A stretch of DNA of 64,000 nt from Harmothoe impar (GCA_947462335.1 OX381714.1:59441800-59505799); one strand, 5' to 3'; positions 1 to 9,944 are shown, counted from the stretch's first letter. Notes: generated by a model from the sequence alone, not told the origin. Numbers and translations are program-made.

Positions 1-500
1 ATAGTTAGTTTTGCACCAATTTGTTCAAATTTTTGGCATATGTGAAAAGACATCCTAATAATTCAGGAAATCTCCATTTTTTGTGTTTTGGCCCAATATT
101 TTCCGTTTTCTGGCCCTCCAAAGGCCCAAAAGCCCCTAAAAATGTCAAAAACGCTAAAAATGACATATTTTACATGTCTCCCATGTGTACTGAGGCAGTA
201 ACAGCTTATTCCTAATATCATTTTCCATTAGGTCTATGGTATAGTCAATTGATTCACGAGGATTTCACTAGATATGTTTCGTATTTCTTTCTCCACAGTC
301 ATTTAAGTGTGTTTTGTCAGCAAAATATTCAAATGTCATTTCAGTTTGATACCTCTATATAGTAAATAAAGAAGATCCACACAGTCTCTATTGTATCCCA
401 GATTGTGAGGTAACTCTTGTGTCTTCTGCTGGAAAAAAGAAATTTTGAAAAAAATTTAATAATATTGCCTCCAGGAGATGTATAGGGATACATATTTTCC

Positions 501-1109
501 GTCACGGAGTCACCCGGAATATTCGTCACGGAGTCACCAGCCACCCTGATGAAAATTTAAACATTCATAGAATTGTTAATACCCAATATATTTAAGTTAT
601 CTCTGGTTTTCCTGTGACCTACCCACTCCCCGTAATCACTTCCAGGGCTCCGTACTACGATGTTCTAATGCAAAAATACACCTTTTTGATGCTCATTTAT
701 ACAATAAATTATTTCGGTCACGGAGTCACCCGGGTGACTCTGTGACGTATAATAGGTTAATAGGGGTACTTTAGGCCTATACTCTTCAAGTTGATCTAAC
801 CAGATATCATGATGCTTCATATTTCTTAAAGTACACATGATCAGGATACTGTAGAGTGAATTTAACCAATAATGGGACCATTTTGAGGAAACTAGGGTAA
901 AGTTGAGAGTATGTAGTTGAAATGTTCATATTTCTGATAAATGTTCAAAATTCATCGGGCTGTATCTCAAAAACTATTACTCAGAGGATATTTATTCTTG
1001 GTATACTTCAAGATATATGTTGGCCCAGCTTGTAAACAAAATTATTAGTTGCTGTGATGTATTTAAAACAAAATGTTCATGATCATGGATTTTTCGTCAC
1101 GGAGTCACC
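501..1109. repeat. Four copies of GTCACGGAGTCACC, one in a 30-base palindrome
   Basis: Identical 14-mers lie at 501, 525, 717 and 1096. The copy at 717 forms the left arm of a palindrome (717-746) centred on CCCGGG, with one mismatch between 15-base arms. The spacing is irregular (24, 192 and 379 bases), so this is not a simple tandem array. It could be transposon sub-terminal repeats or a protein-binding palindrome. Confidence 0.7.
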
Positions 1110-1494
1110 TGAAAAAAGGACAATAAACTTCACGAGGCGATAAAAACTGAACCGCTAGGGCTAGAAATGTATCAAAAAGTGTTACAAGGAGCCAAGATAT
1201 ATACCTTTCAATATACTAAACTTGTTTAAACATATTAAGAACTAATTTGTCCTTCCTCTATCCTAAAACAACATAAGTCAGGAGTTTGAACCATATATAT
1301 TCCATAGAATTAAATGTGCTACTCAGCTAAACAACAGAGAAACTGGCAAAAAGCTGATTATATTCATTGATAAGCATTTTTAATTCACCTGATAGAATTT
1401 ACAGCATCTAATATATACTATATGACAACATCAAGTTTGTTCTTTATGAGGCAGATAAATGGCACAGCGTTTATTTGTTTATAAAGACAGTAGA

Positions 1495-1545
1495 CACACA
1501 CACAGACATTGTGTCACACACACTCACACACACACCTCAAAACTG
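1495..1545. repeat. CA microsatellite
   Basis: An imperfect run of CACA units interrupted by GACATTGTGT and CTCA. Simple-sequence repeat without other signals. Confidence 0.8.
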
Positions 1546-1984
1546 CTGCCATTGGCTGCTCACCTGTCCAATCAGAGCCTAGGACTCAATTGCATTCTTT
1601 CTTGGGATTTCTCAGCCCACCGGCTCAGCCACTTGGCTCGAGACACCTAGCACAGCAGCAGGACTCTACTGAACACTTATATATAAAAAAGTGGTCAAAA
1701 TGATTTACTTCATCACTGACATAGATAGGTAGAATAGGTCCAATGCCCTTGTAATTTCATTTAATAAATTGTGTTTTCCACATGATTTATATATATTTTT
1801 TAATTTACTAATTGATACTGGGATTTAGGAGAGAAAACAAACATTTGTAAATGAAAGCGTACTTACACTTTATTAACATTTTATTCAATTATTCACTCCT
1901 TCAAGCCATATATAAATGATATGATGTGTCAATATTACTCTGAATTCAATTCCATTACAGTCAACCAATTAGATTCAATTCAAA

Positions 1985-1994
1985 TTTATTTATT
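1985..1994 (-). terminator. Poly(A) signals for the P450 gene
   Basis: Overlapping AATAAA hexamers on the minus strand, about 145 bases after the P450 stop codon. Position and orientation fit a 3' end; usage is inferred. Confidence 0.45.
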
Positions 1995-2138
1995 TATCCT
2001 GGCAAGAAGTATGGCCTGGTGGACCATGTTGTTACAAGACCAGCTCAGATTCCGATGAGGAATTATGGTTGGCACTAGAAAGACTTATGTATTTGTGGGG
2101 TTTTCTCATCTTCAGGCATTAGGTATCATATTACAGCA

Positions 2139-3864
2139 CTATTCCCGGGGTTCCACCTTGAAGTTGAGGTGAATACCTCCAACAGCCTTTATCAGGGTAG
2201 CTCCCTTGTCAAACAGGATGGGAATCTGAAACAAAGATACAGGGAATTAGATACTTAAGATGGAAGCACCTGTTTTACACTGAACGCACATATCTAATCT
2301 AGTTGGATGAAATATTGTTGTATTGGACAGTAATACAATTCACTTCTACTTAAATGCGTTATATGGTGCACCAACTGATAAACACTGATTTTTGGTATTT
2401 TTTAATTGCTGTATGTCAATATGTATTGCATTTGAAACTAGCTGAAATGGCCTATATCTGATATTATTTTATGTATTCTGGCCTTGTTGACCTTGACCCT
2501 TATCTTACCTGTGTTTTCTGGCACTTGCTGACCTTGACCGTCCTCAGGACATGGATGATGGCGACCTTGAGCTCCTGAAGAGCTAGTCTCATCCCGATGC
2601 AGTTTCGAGGGCCATAACCAAAAGGTAGGAAGTGGTAGGGGCTACGATCCTTTTTGTTCTCTGGTGAAAACCTGTTGCAAAGAAAAATCATTTTCATTTA
2701 ACATTTTTAAATTGCTATTATCAGAAACAAACTCATCAAGGCCATGACAGATTGAAACTCACATCTCAACCACAGATAGTGCAATGTAGAGTTATTTAAA
2801 AGTAGTAAACCAAAACTTGATTCAACCAAACTGGACTGAGCCAAATATAAGTAGAGAGCAGCATATAACAATTAAAACGAATAAAAGTTCACTCTACCTG
2901 CTTCACCCAATCTGCCAGATATATACTAATAGTGAAGGAAGATTTGATGGTAAAAGAGAAGAGAAAAGCGAGTAGAGCTCACCTGTCTGGGTCAAACCTG
3001 TCTGGGTTTGGCCATTTCTTAGGGTCTCGGTGAAAAGCAAAGATGGGGAACTGAACAACAACATTCTTCTTGATGTACACTCCCCCTATGTTGACATCAT
3101 GTTTCGCACTACGGTCCACTCTGAAGGAGAGAATTTCTAATGCTTCTTAGTTTACTGTTTAATTTGTTTTATATCTATTATACCTATATATATATATCTA
3201 TATATTATGTCTATATATATATATCTATATATCTATATCTATATATCTATATCTATATATATAGAGATATAGATATAGATATATTATAAACCATATTTGA
3301 CGTAATAAGCCGATAATGCACTTAATATTTATCTTATATACTTTTAAAATATTTCAAACTAAGAAATCAAATACAAATTTTAATCCTATTAAGAGCACAC
3401 ACCCCCATCCATATTTCCCTAATTCTTTTGCTGTTGTGGTATCGTATTCACTGTAATAAGCATACAGTGCGTTTAACAAATGATACCAGACACTTTTCAA
3501 ATGGTATGAAAATTATTTGGGCTTAAAATTTTTATAAATTTTGGGTGTTTTATGGTATAAAATTGGCCCAAAAAGGGGGGTGTGCCCTTATTAGTGGATG
3601 TGCGCCAGTACGTTGAATATGGTATAGCGAGAGAGAGAGAGATGAATACATGAGTAGCGATAGATCTTCTATGCACCATGGTTAAAACATGTTGTGGATG
3701 AAGTGACATCCAGGTAGCCATTTTTTTAAACTTCCTAAGGACATGAAAACAGTGAATACTACAACAATACAGTACCTTGGGGCAGGAGGGTAGAGTCTCA
3801 GGTTCTCATTCACACACTGATCTAAGTAGGGCATCTCATTCACAATGCTTGTATCAATGCCCTC
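2139..3864 (-). CDS. Cytochrome P450, CYP3 type, last four exons only
   Basis: Four minus-strand exons join in frame: 3776-3864, 2983-3120, 2509-2671 and 2139-2225 (477 bases, 158 residues plus TAG). All have AG acceptors and GT donors. They encode the C-terminal third of a heme-thiolate monooxygenase, normally about 500 residues and anchored in the endoplasmic reticulum. The K-helix ExxR is present (ENLR in NENLRLYPPAP), followed by the PERF-like region (WPNPDRFDPDRF) and the heme loop FLPFGYGPRNCIG with the cysteine ligand. The KCQKTQIPILF ending resembles the CYP3 clan (CYP3A or thromboxane-synthase-like). The N-terminal anchor, I-helix and other upstream exons are not visible in the next 12 kb, where a decayed Polinton-like cassette lies instead. 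The gene may be a 5'-truncated relic, or its first exons may lie very far away. The exons shown carry no disabling change. Confidence 0.85.
3178..3285. repeat. TA/TATC microsatellite in a P450 intron
   Basis: Alternating TATATA and TATCTA units, partly self-complementary, within the intron between the exons at 2983-3120 and 3776-3864. Confidence 0.85.
3288..3645. mobile_element. MITE-like element in a P450 intron
   Basis: The left end reads about AACCATATTTGACGTAATAAG and the right end carries the imperfect reverse complement (near 3585-3636, finishing in TTGAATATGGTAT). The left-end sequence recurs near 13130 (ATACCATATTCGACCTAATAA). No target-site duplication was resolved. Confidence 0.5.
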
Positions 3865-3924
3865 CTGTATGATGTAAAATTACCAATTAGGACAATGACA
3901 TTGACAATTAGGGTATGCATCACA

Positions 3925-4290
3925 GTAGTATAGTTTGAATCGGAATGGGACTATGCTTAAGTACTGTTTATTACTCATTGGACTTGCAGCCAATCAGAGG
4001 CCTCCATTTGACCGGAAGTGACCGTTGCCATGGTGACATGACTTAGTTAGGACTCTCAGCCAATCAGAGGCCTCCATTTGACCGGAAGTGACCGTTACCA
4101 TGGTAACGTGACCTAGTTAGGCTCTCAGCCAATCAGAGGCCAGCATTCTAGGTGACCTACTGACCTACTTAGCGACTCTCAACCAATCAGAGGCCAGCAT
4201 TCTGGTAACCATGGTAACGTGACCTAATTAGCGACCACGTGACTCTTTTGTTTGTAAACAACACCACGTGCCACGTGACGTGTCCTAATT
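3925..4290. repeat. CCAAT-rich tandem repeat, about 70-base unit
   Basis: Degenerate tandem units begin with CAGCCAATCAGAGGCC at 3987, 4057 and 4126, and a diverged one at 4180 (spacings 70, 69 and 54). They also contain GACCGGAAGTGACC, and the right flank has CACGTG E-box-like sites (4230-4280). The same family, including its left leader (GTTTATTACTCA), begins again at about 63809 and runs off the window. Confidence 0.8.
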
Positions 4291-4730
4291 ATGGGATTAG
4301 TGAGAGCATGTGACTCTATTTTTTTTTTTTTTTTGTAAACATGTCGACAATAAGCTGATTAGTTTTAAAAATAACTTATGTATGAAAATAAAAACACAAC
4401 AAAATAACTTATTTTCATTTTCTTTTATTCACATTTCAAATCTTTTTTTTTTCACACACAAGTTTATGTCTTTTTCAGGAAGGACAAGAACTCCCCACTC
4501 AGCAGCGGTAAGCCGAAGGAATCAAAGTAGTACACTTCACCAGTCCTCAACACGTAAAACGCCACCTAATGCTGACCTGGTAAATGTTGAGGATCTGTGT
4601 TGCTTACGAGACAAGTGTCCTTGATAGGGTGCTTCGGAATAGTGTCACAAGAGAAAACACCTAGGAAACAATGTTTTGTGTGAACATTTTCCTTCAACAC
4701 TTTACTTCATACGCTACCACCGTCACGTCT
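4291..4730. other. No recognised gene; possible 3' flank of the virus-like cassette
   Basis: A poly-T tract at 4319-4334 is followed by AT-rich DNA and a stretch of more balanced composition from about 4480. A 104-codon plus-strand frame (4310-4624) starts inside the poly-T and shows no motif. On the minus strand the region lies just downstream of the capsid-like gene, where Polinton-type elements often continue, but I recognise no further gene. Confidence 0.4.
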
Positions 4731-5996
4731 TCAGTTCATGTGGTAGTCAGTGATAAGATGGCGATCTCGGGTCAGCTCGACGACGTTGTCGTACACCAAG
4801 TAGAGTAGCACCGTTGTGGTCTTCACTAAGGACGTGCAGAAACTGACCTCCACTCTCAGCTGACCCGCCCTTATAAGGTTGACACGACACCCGTCGTGCG
4901 ACCTGTCCGGGGTTAGATCGAGGGGGAACACGGTGTAACCGTTCAGGAAATCGTCTTATGAAATACCACAGGAGCGTGCGCCCTCGTACATCCCCGTTTC
5001 CGTGTATAGTGCCAGGTACTCTCTCACGGCCGCCTTTTTCTTAAAGTCGGGGACGTAGGCGTCGTTCGGCACCTTCTGATCGTTCACTATCACTTGAAGC
5101 GAGCTGATGTCGTAATGCTGCATCTCGAACGGGTTCTTCAGGTAATTACCGTTGAAGGCGTCGTGGTCCAGGAAGCAAATCATCATCGACTTGGGTAGCT
5201 GGCCTGTGTTGGAGTGCGTGTAGGTGTGATCTCTGTTTCCTCCAGGGATGGCGTACGTCGTCACCTCCTCTCTGTTGACCGGGTAGTTGAAGGGTCCATG
5301 TTCTATGACAGCTCTTTCGTGCGTTTCCACCACAGAATCTGCTACCAGCACTCGTCGCACGAAGAGCTTCGCTTTGTAGATCTTGACTTTGAAGCCTGCG
5401 TCAGCGGCGCACATCAGATAGAAAGAGGGGGCCGCCTGTTTGAGAGTGAGATTGATTTCCGTCTCTCCAACGATCAACTCCTGTTGATGAGCTAGGTCAA
5501 AGTGGAGTCGCGCCATCAGCGAAAAGCGACCGTTGGCCATTAGCTTTCGGCGCTCAGTGTACCCAGCATTCTCATCAGTTAACTTGTGAAAGTGACCGGG
5601 TGTATCTTGATGCCAACCCTGGACGCTCATGATACCGTCCTTCACGTCTTTGTTGTAGTTGAGTAACCCTTCCAGGTAACCGCCGATGGAGACTTGGACA
5701 TCTTTGAAGAGCGAGTGAGCCAAGTTGTTCACCGGAGCCACTACGTCGGCATCCACTAGCGGTTCGCCTCTCGCTTTCGTCACCTCGCATTCTAGATAAA
5801 GGTAATTCTCATTGAGGTCCGTGTACTCTTGCGACTTGTTGATGGTGAAATTGATGTTACCCCCATCCTCTAAAGAGTCTTTTGTTTCTATCCCGACAAA
5901 AGACGACTTTAGGATAGTCGTCTGAGTCGGCGCTACGGTGTGTAGGTCGAGCTCAGAGAGCGCGCACTCGTTACTGCTTTCGTGTACGTAAGCCAT
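4731..5996 (-). pseudogene. Major-capsid-like protein (hexon/double-jelly-roll type) with in-frame stop
   Basis: The frame from the ATG at 5996 is open for 346 codons, then meets TAA at 4956-4958. The same frame stays open for a further 74 codons to 4731 and continues with residues of the same character (FPLDLTPD, VYDNVVELTRD), so this is one gene of about 420 codons broken by a single nonsense codon. I associate the sequence with the animal-genome family often labelled F54H12.2-like, thought to be the major capsid protein of adintovirus/Polinton-type elements. It would form the icosahedral shell. It is the last of the four cassette genes, 77 bases after the core-like gene. The assignment is from memory of the family; a structure-based search would settle it. 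Confidence 0.65.
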
Positions 5997-6073
5997 TGTG
6001 CTCTCTCTTCACGCCGATGATCAACTGACGCCGACGTCCTCTAGGTCTTTTTATTTATAGGTCGTCCGTCTAT

Positions 6074-6436
6074 CTACCGGTCGAAGATGTCCCGTCTGCG
6101 CCTGTTGCAAGAGCCACTACCCGTCTGAGGAGAGCGTTGACGTCGCTTGGCGGTCCCCGCTTTCTTTTTCGTAGATGTGGTGGTGTTTGTTTTTCCTCCA
6201 GAGAAGGCCGTACTCGCCAACCTCTTGAGAGCGCCTACTCCTCGCTCTTTCACGCTGTTCTTCAAAGTCCGCCCCTCCATCACATCTTTAGCTACGCCCA
6301 CGCCTGCGAGGAAGAGAGTTTTGCCTACTTTCTTCAACAGAGGAGTAGCCGAGCGCATCAACCCTAATAGAGCACCACCGAAACCGTGACAGCTCTGGAA
6401 AGAGCGCCCGCTGTACACATTGATGCCGTTGCCCAT
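6074..6436 (-). CDS. Small basic virion-core-like protein
   Basis: The product is 120 residues. The N-terminal half has a glycine/hydrophobic segment (residues about 15-55, including GFGGALLGLM and KVGKTLFLAGVGVAKD) and the C-terminal half is very rich in Lys and Arg (KKKAGTAKRRQR, NRRRR). Small proteins of this build lie between the penton and hexon genes in Polinton/adintovirus cassettes and have been compared with adenovirus core or membrane-lytic minor proteins. No enzyme motif is present. The frame is intact. It lies 57 bases after the penton-like stop and 77 bases before the capsid start. The functional label is an inference from position and composition. Confidence 0.55.
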   Translation of the reverse strand: MGNGINVYSGRSFQSCHGFGGALLGLMRSATPLLKKVGKTLFLAGVGVAKDVMEGRTLKNSVKERGVGALKRLASTAFSGGKTNTTTSTKKKAGTAKRRQRSPQTGSGSCNRRRRDIFDR

Positions 6437-6493
6437 TGACGGGTGGTGCGCTTTGGTGGAAAGTACGGAACGTGTTGACGTATCTTTTTTTTT

Positions 6494-7591
6494 CTAACGC
6501 TCAACAGGTCTCAGATGAAGTGTCACGGTCACCTTGCCTCTACTGAATGGTATGGGACGCCCGGATCTGTCTCTTAAGTAGACGCCGACCTCGTCCAACC
6601 TCTTGGATTTCAAGGGGAAATAATCCAAACTGACAGCCGTCATCCCACGTCGATTCTTTCCAGTCCTGTCCACCGCGACGCAGCGTAACAGAGGCACTTG
6701 CATGTCACCCACACGTCTCTCCTGAATGATGTCGCTGTACACGTACACAGAGTACACGTCTCCGAAGGGGCCCATCATGTAGACGCCGGTGGTCGTCGCA
6801 TCAAAATGAGTCTTTGCCCCGAAGCCTAGAATGTCCGCCAGATGGTCGGTGAGGAGGACGCAAGTGTGTCTCGGCGGGTGGACGGTGACGCGTCTCGTCA
6901 GCGAGTCGTATGAGAAGATGGATCTGGTGAGGATCAGGAAGCTATTACCCACTAGTCTATCTGTCATGATCTTATTCAAGCGCTGAACGAAGTGGGCGTT
7001 GTTTCCGGTGAAAATAGGAGGTACAGGGAACATGTTCGGCAGAAAGGAGCGCACATTCATTTTCTGCTCCATGCTTTCAACCATACTTTTTGCCTGGGTG
7101 CTCGTTTCTTCTTGCTTGCGGGACGGGGACAGGAACTGTTTGTATACGATGTTCGTCTGTTTCAAGTCGACTTCTCTTTTGAATCTTTTTCTTCCCCATT
7201 TCACTCGCTGCTCTTGCGCCGTGTCCGGCGTCTTTTCCAGGACATAACGTGCCTCTGTCTCTTTAAGCGGGTTAGCGCTCAAGATCAACTTCTTCAGACC
7301 GATCAGCTGGTTCACTTTGTTCCAGTCTACATGGGGGGCGTCTTTCTTGCTGTGTCCCTTCTCATCGGAAACTCTTTTCGCCTCAGCCAGTGAACCCTTC
7401 GTGCGCAGAGGAACAACCATGATCATATCATCGTCTTGCACATTGCTCCATTCTGTGGGGAGGATGATCTCACTCAGAGCCGCTTTGTACGGTTCGGTCA
7501 GGAGAGGCGAGTTGAAGTGAGTTCGGAAAGACGTCAAGCTGTTGTCGGGGTAATACTCCATAGAGCTGTTGCTAGGTAGGGTGATGTTCAT
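6494..7591 (-). CDS. Penton/minor-capsid-like protein
   Basis: The product is 365 residues with an intact frame, starting 6 bases after the integrase stop. The N-terminus (residues 1-55) has a short polar start, an aromatic-rich YYPDNSL segment and a PLLTEPYKAALSEIILP strand-like stretch. A middle segment (about residues 85-190) is charged and probably disordered. The C-terminal half is beta-rich and ends in HLRPVER. This layout fits the vertex (penton-base-like) or minor capsid protein encoded beside the integrase in Polinton/adintovirus elements. There is no signal peptide, membrane segment or catalytic motif. The role in capsid vertices is inferred from family knowledge and neighbours rather than from a diagnostic motif. 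Confidence 0.55.
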   Translation of the reverse strand: MNITLPSNSSMEYYPDNSLTSFRTHFNSPLLTEPYKAALSEIILPTEWSNVQDDDMIMVVPLRTKGSLAEAKRVSDEKGHSKKDAPHVDWNKVNQLIGLKKLILSANPLKETEARYVLEKTPDTAQEQRVKWGRKRFKREVDLKQTNIVYKQFLSPSRKQEETSTQAKSMVESMEQKMNVRSFLPNMFPVPPIFTGNNAHFVQRLNKIMTDRLVGNSFLILTRSIFSYDSLTRRVTVHPPRHTCVLLTDHLADILGFGAKTHFDATTTGVYMMGPFGDVYSVYVYSDIIQERRVGDMQVPLLRCVAVDRTGKNRRGMTAVSLDYFPLKSKRLDEVGVYLRDRSGRPIPFSRGKVTVTLHLRPVER

Positions 7592-7597
7592 TTTTTT

Positions 7598-8721
7598 CTA
7601 TGTGATTTTTTTGACAGGGATCCACTCGTTGAACTTGTCGTCGTAACCTTTCCAACGCACGAAAGCTAACTCTTTGCTGTCCACGGTCTTGCGACGCAAC
7701 ACCTCGTCTATCAGGTAAGTCTTGTTGTAAAGAGTCTTGTAGACCTTCTGAACTTCCTCGGGGTAGAACACGCCTTTTATCTTCTCACCGCTGTAGTCTT
7801 CTAGCTCGAACCCTCTGCTTCCAAACGTTTTAGCAACGTTCATCACTTCCTCGCGCCAGTTTCCCTTGTACCCTTTGTCAAAGGCACCTTTAGTTCTCAA
7901 CATCCGCACTCTGTCACCCGGAGCGATGACGTCGAAGGTGGACGTCTTTTTTTTTTTCCATATTTCATCGATTTGTTTCTTAGTGGGGACATCGTGTCTG
8001 TAGAAAACCCTTTCGCTATTTTCCGAGCTAACGTCAGCGGGCGCCATTTTCAATGTTTTGTGGTGGGTGCGATTGTAAGAAGACACTACATCGTCCAGTA
8101 CGTCTAGGTAGTGATACGTGCGCTTGTGTGTGAAATAGCGCCACAGCTTCTCCTTCAGACTTCGGTTCAAGCGCTCCACTAGACTAGCTTTGATCTCGTC
8201 GTTCTCACCAGTGAAAAACTCTATGCCCTCGCTGCTCAGGTGATCTTGGAAGATCTTGTTGAGAAACTCTTTCCCGGTTGTCTCTCCGCAGACATGGTTT
8301 GGAACGCCTCAGTGACAGCCGCGCCACTGTTAGATTTAGTGGGAGCGGCCCACGCATACCTGGAGAAAACGTTGATCGCCATCACCACGTATCGGAAGCC
8401 ACCGTTGTGAGACGCCAAAGCTTGCATGTCCATCAGATCTAACTGCCACTGCTGATCGGTTGCAACGGTTATCGTCTTGTTTCTTGCATATTTTCTCCGA
8501 ATGGGTTTATGTTTAGTGTAGGCGTCCAGCGACACCAAGGCATCTCGGATGACAGCCGGGTCTTGGTCGCAAAAATGATGTTTCTGGAGTTTGGTGACGC
8601 TAGTGAAACTGGAGGGTGCTATGACGTTGGTATATTTAGCTATAACACGGGAATGGTTCAGAAATGGAAAAATCATTTTTTCAAAAAATGTCTGTATGAG
8701 GGCCGCATTCAGGTGCCGCAT
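7598..8721 (-). pseudogene. Retroviral-type integrase with C-terminal chromodomain, frameshifted
   Basis: The first frame runs from 8721 to 8236 (161 codons). It carries an N-terminal region and the start of the RNase-H-like core, with the first catalytic Asp at about residue 95 (QLDLMDM) and AINVFSRYAWAAP. Similarity then stops. The second frame opens at about 8275 and runs to 7598 (225 residues); it holds the catalytic Glu region (SLVERLNRSLKEK), an SH3-like part (PGDRVRML) and a chromodomain (VRWKGYDDKFNEW). The frames switch at about 8275-8290, exactly where the second catalytic Asp belongs, and that motif cannot be read in one frame. The gene therefore appears to have lost a short segment and to be inactive. 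Integrases of this type insert Polinton DNA, and the chromodomain may guide targeting to chromatin. The true N-terminus may begin upstream of 8721. Confidence 0.8.
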
Positions 8722-8904
8722 GTTGCTATTCTATAATGGATGCGGTGAAATGGCTCCCTGGACTTGTATACAACTTTACCTGTTGTTGGGTGTTAAACTG
8801 TGAGTTTACTTGCCCCCATAGGGTAGTATATCTATCTTATGCCACAGCGGGTTTGGAGAACAAAGCATTTCACACATTTTGTATACCGCATACAACTAGT
8901 GGTA

Positions 8905-8990
8905 TCAAGTAGTTATAGGATTAGTACCAATCTATAAGGCTCCTTCACTGTATTTCGCTACAGATTGGTACACGTCCTATAACCACTACA
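8905..8990. repeat. Imperfect hairpin
   Basis: Two arms, at about 8908-8937 (containing TTATAGGATTAGTACCAATCT) and 8958-8987 (the reverse complement with a few mismatches), surround a 20-base loop. It may be a very short MITE or a cruciform-forming site beside the integrase remnant. Confidence 0.6.
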
Positions 8991-9006
8991 TAGTCATGTG
9001 TGAGTT

Positions 9007-9215
9007 GCAAATTTGCGGAGGTCCATAATACACATTCCATATATTTGTGGATAAAATAAAGATGATGAATCAAATCGTTTTTTGGTACTCATGCATACAG
9101 ATACGGACCTCCATTTATATATTTGTGGACATCCATATATAATTTCAGAGCTCCATAATTATATCGAAAATGTGTTGATGGACCTCTACCAATTTGCGGA
9201 CCTCCGCAAATTTGT
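9007..9215. mobile_element. MITE-like element with GCAAATTTGCGGAGGTCC ends
   Basis: An 18-base end at 9007-9024 is repeated in inverted orientation at 9198-9215 with one mismatch. The right end is itself palindromic (ATTTGCGGACCTCCGCAAAT). The interior is AT-rich with repeated GGACCTCC/ATATTTGTGGA pieces. No coding capacity. Confidence 0.65.
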
Positions 9216-9523
9216 GGGGAAACAGCACCTTTACAGTATAAACTAGCCAGGGTTGGTCCGGGGTTGGTCGTATAGGGAGCCAGGAAATGATTAACTAGGT
9301 GAGGTACTATTGACTTATTTGTTGGCCAATACTGACTAAGTTCTGGGGCCTAAATATGTAAGGCAGAGTTCAATGACCTATCAATACTGAATGAATAACA
9401 ACTCAACCGTTTAGACCCCCGGAGTGCTATATATGCTGAAATATGTATCTCCTTGCATCACCAGTATAGGAACTAGTGGGATCTATTGATCCGCTACAAT
9501 GTTAACCCTTTAAATACAACATA

Positions 9524-9745
9524 CCGTAAAACCACACGTATAAGCCTAACTCGCCTATGAGCCGCACCCCGACTTTGGGCTGATACTATAAGCCGCACCA
9601 GCGATCTGACTATGATGACTTTAGTACTGTACCATAGTCGCAAAAAGTCACCTATAAGCCGCACACCGACCTTGGGCCGATACTATTAGCCGCACCAGTA
9701 ATCTGACTCGCGTCCTAGCCGCGGCTTATATGCAAGGTTTTACGG
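9524..9745. mobile_element. TA-flanked MITE with CCGTAAAACC ends
   Basis: A 222-base element whose ends read CCGTAAAACC and GGTTTTACGG, flanked by TA on both sides. Internal copies of TATAAGCCGCA and its variants make most of it self-complementary. A related copy lies at 17791-18005. The TA target suggests mobilisation by a Tc1/mariner-like transposase, which is inferred. Confidence 0.75.
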
Positions 9746-9944
9746 TACTGCTTTAATGCATATGTCCTGTCATAATCATTTTTTCATGGATGCAGCTTAC
9801 CAGTGCTGCATTCATGCATCATGGTTGATACACTAGTGAAGGGTGAGCATGAAACGAAAATGCAGCATTGGCCAGTTATCCTTGGGCATAAGGGAGTGGT
9901 AATGTTTTAGCAATGGGGGGAAGAGGGCTAGGGAATTTTTGAAC

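Larger units (their letters stand above)
1..2138. other. AT-rich intergenic region, no gene seen
   Basis: No supported gene. The stretch contains four copies of the 14-base motif GTCACGGAGTCACC (501-514, 525-538, 717-730, 1096-1109), listed separately, and a CA-rich microsatellite at about 1495-1545. AATAAA-like sites on the minus strand at 1985-1994 probably serve the P450 gene that ends at 2139. Short open frames here lack splice context, codon bias or recognisable motifs. Confidence 0.6.
4731..8721 (-). mobile_element. Decayed Polinton/Maverick-type (adintovirus-like) gene cassette
   Basis: Four adjacent minus-strand genes are packed with gaps of 6 to 80 bases, in the order integrase, penton-like, small basic core-like and major-capsid-like. 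The near-50% GC composition differs from the AT-rich flanks. This combination is characteristic of Polintons and the related adintoviruses, large self-synthesising DNA elements that carry a retroviral-type integrase together with capsid genes. DNA polymerase B, FtsK/HerA-type ATPase and cysteine protease genes, also expected, are not seen within the window, so the copy is partial. I found no convincing long terminal inverted repeats around it. Two of the four genes are broken (integrase frameshift, capsid stop), so this looks like a fixed, inactive genomic copy. Confidence 0.75.

Noticed and set aside
4310..4624. 104-codon plus-strand frame starting in poly-T
   Set aside because: It begins inside a homopolymer run and has no motif, splice context or codon bias; kept only as part of an uncertain region.
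6137..7520. Several plus-strand frames of 60-133 codons across the virus-like cassette
   Set aside because: They are antisense to the intact penton- and core-like genes, whose composition explains them.
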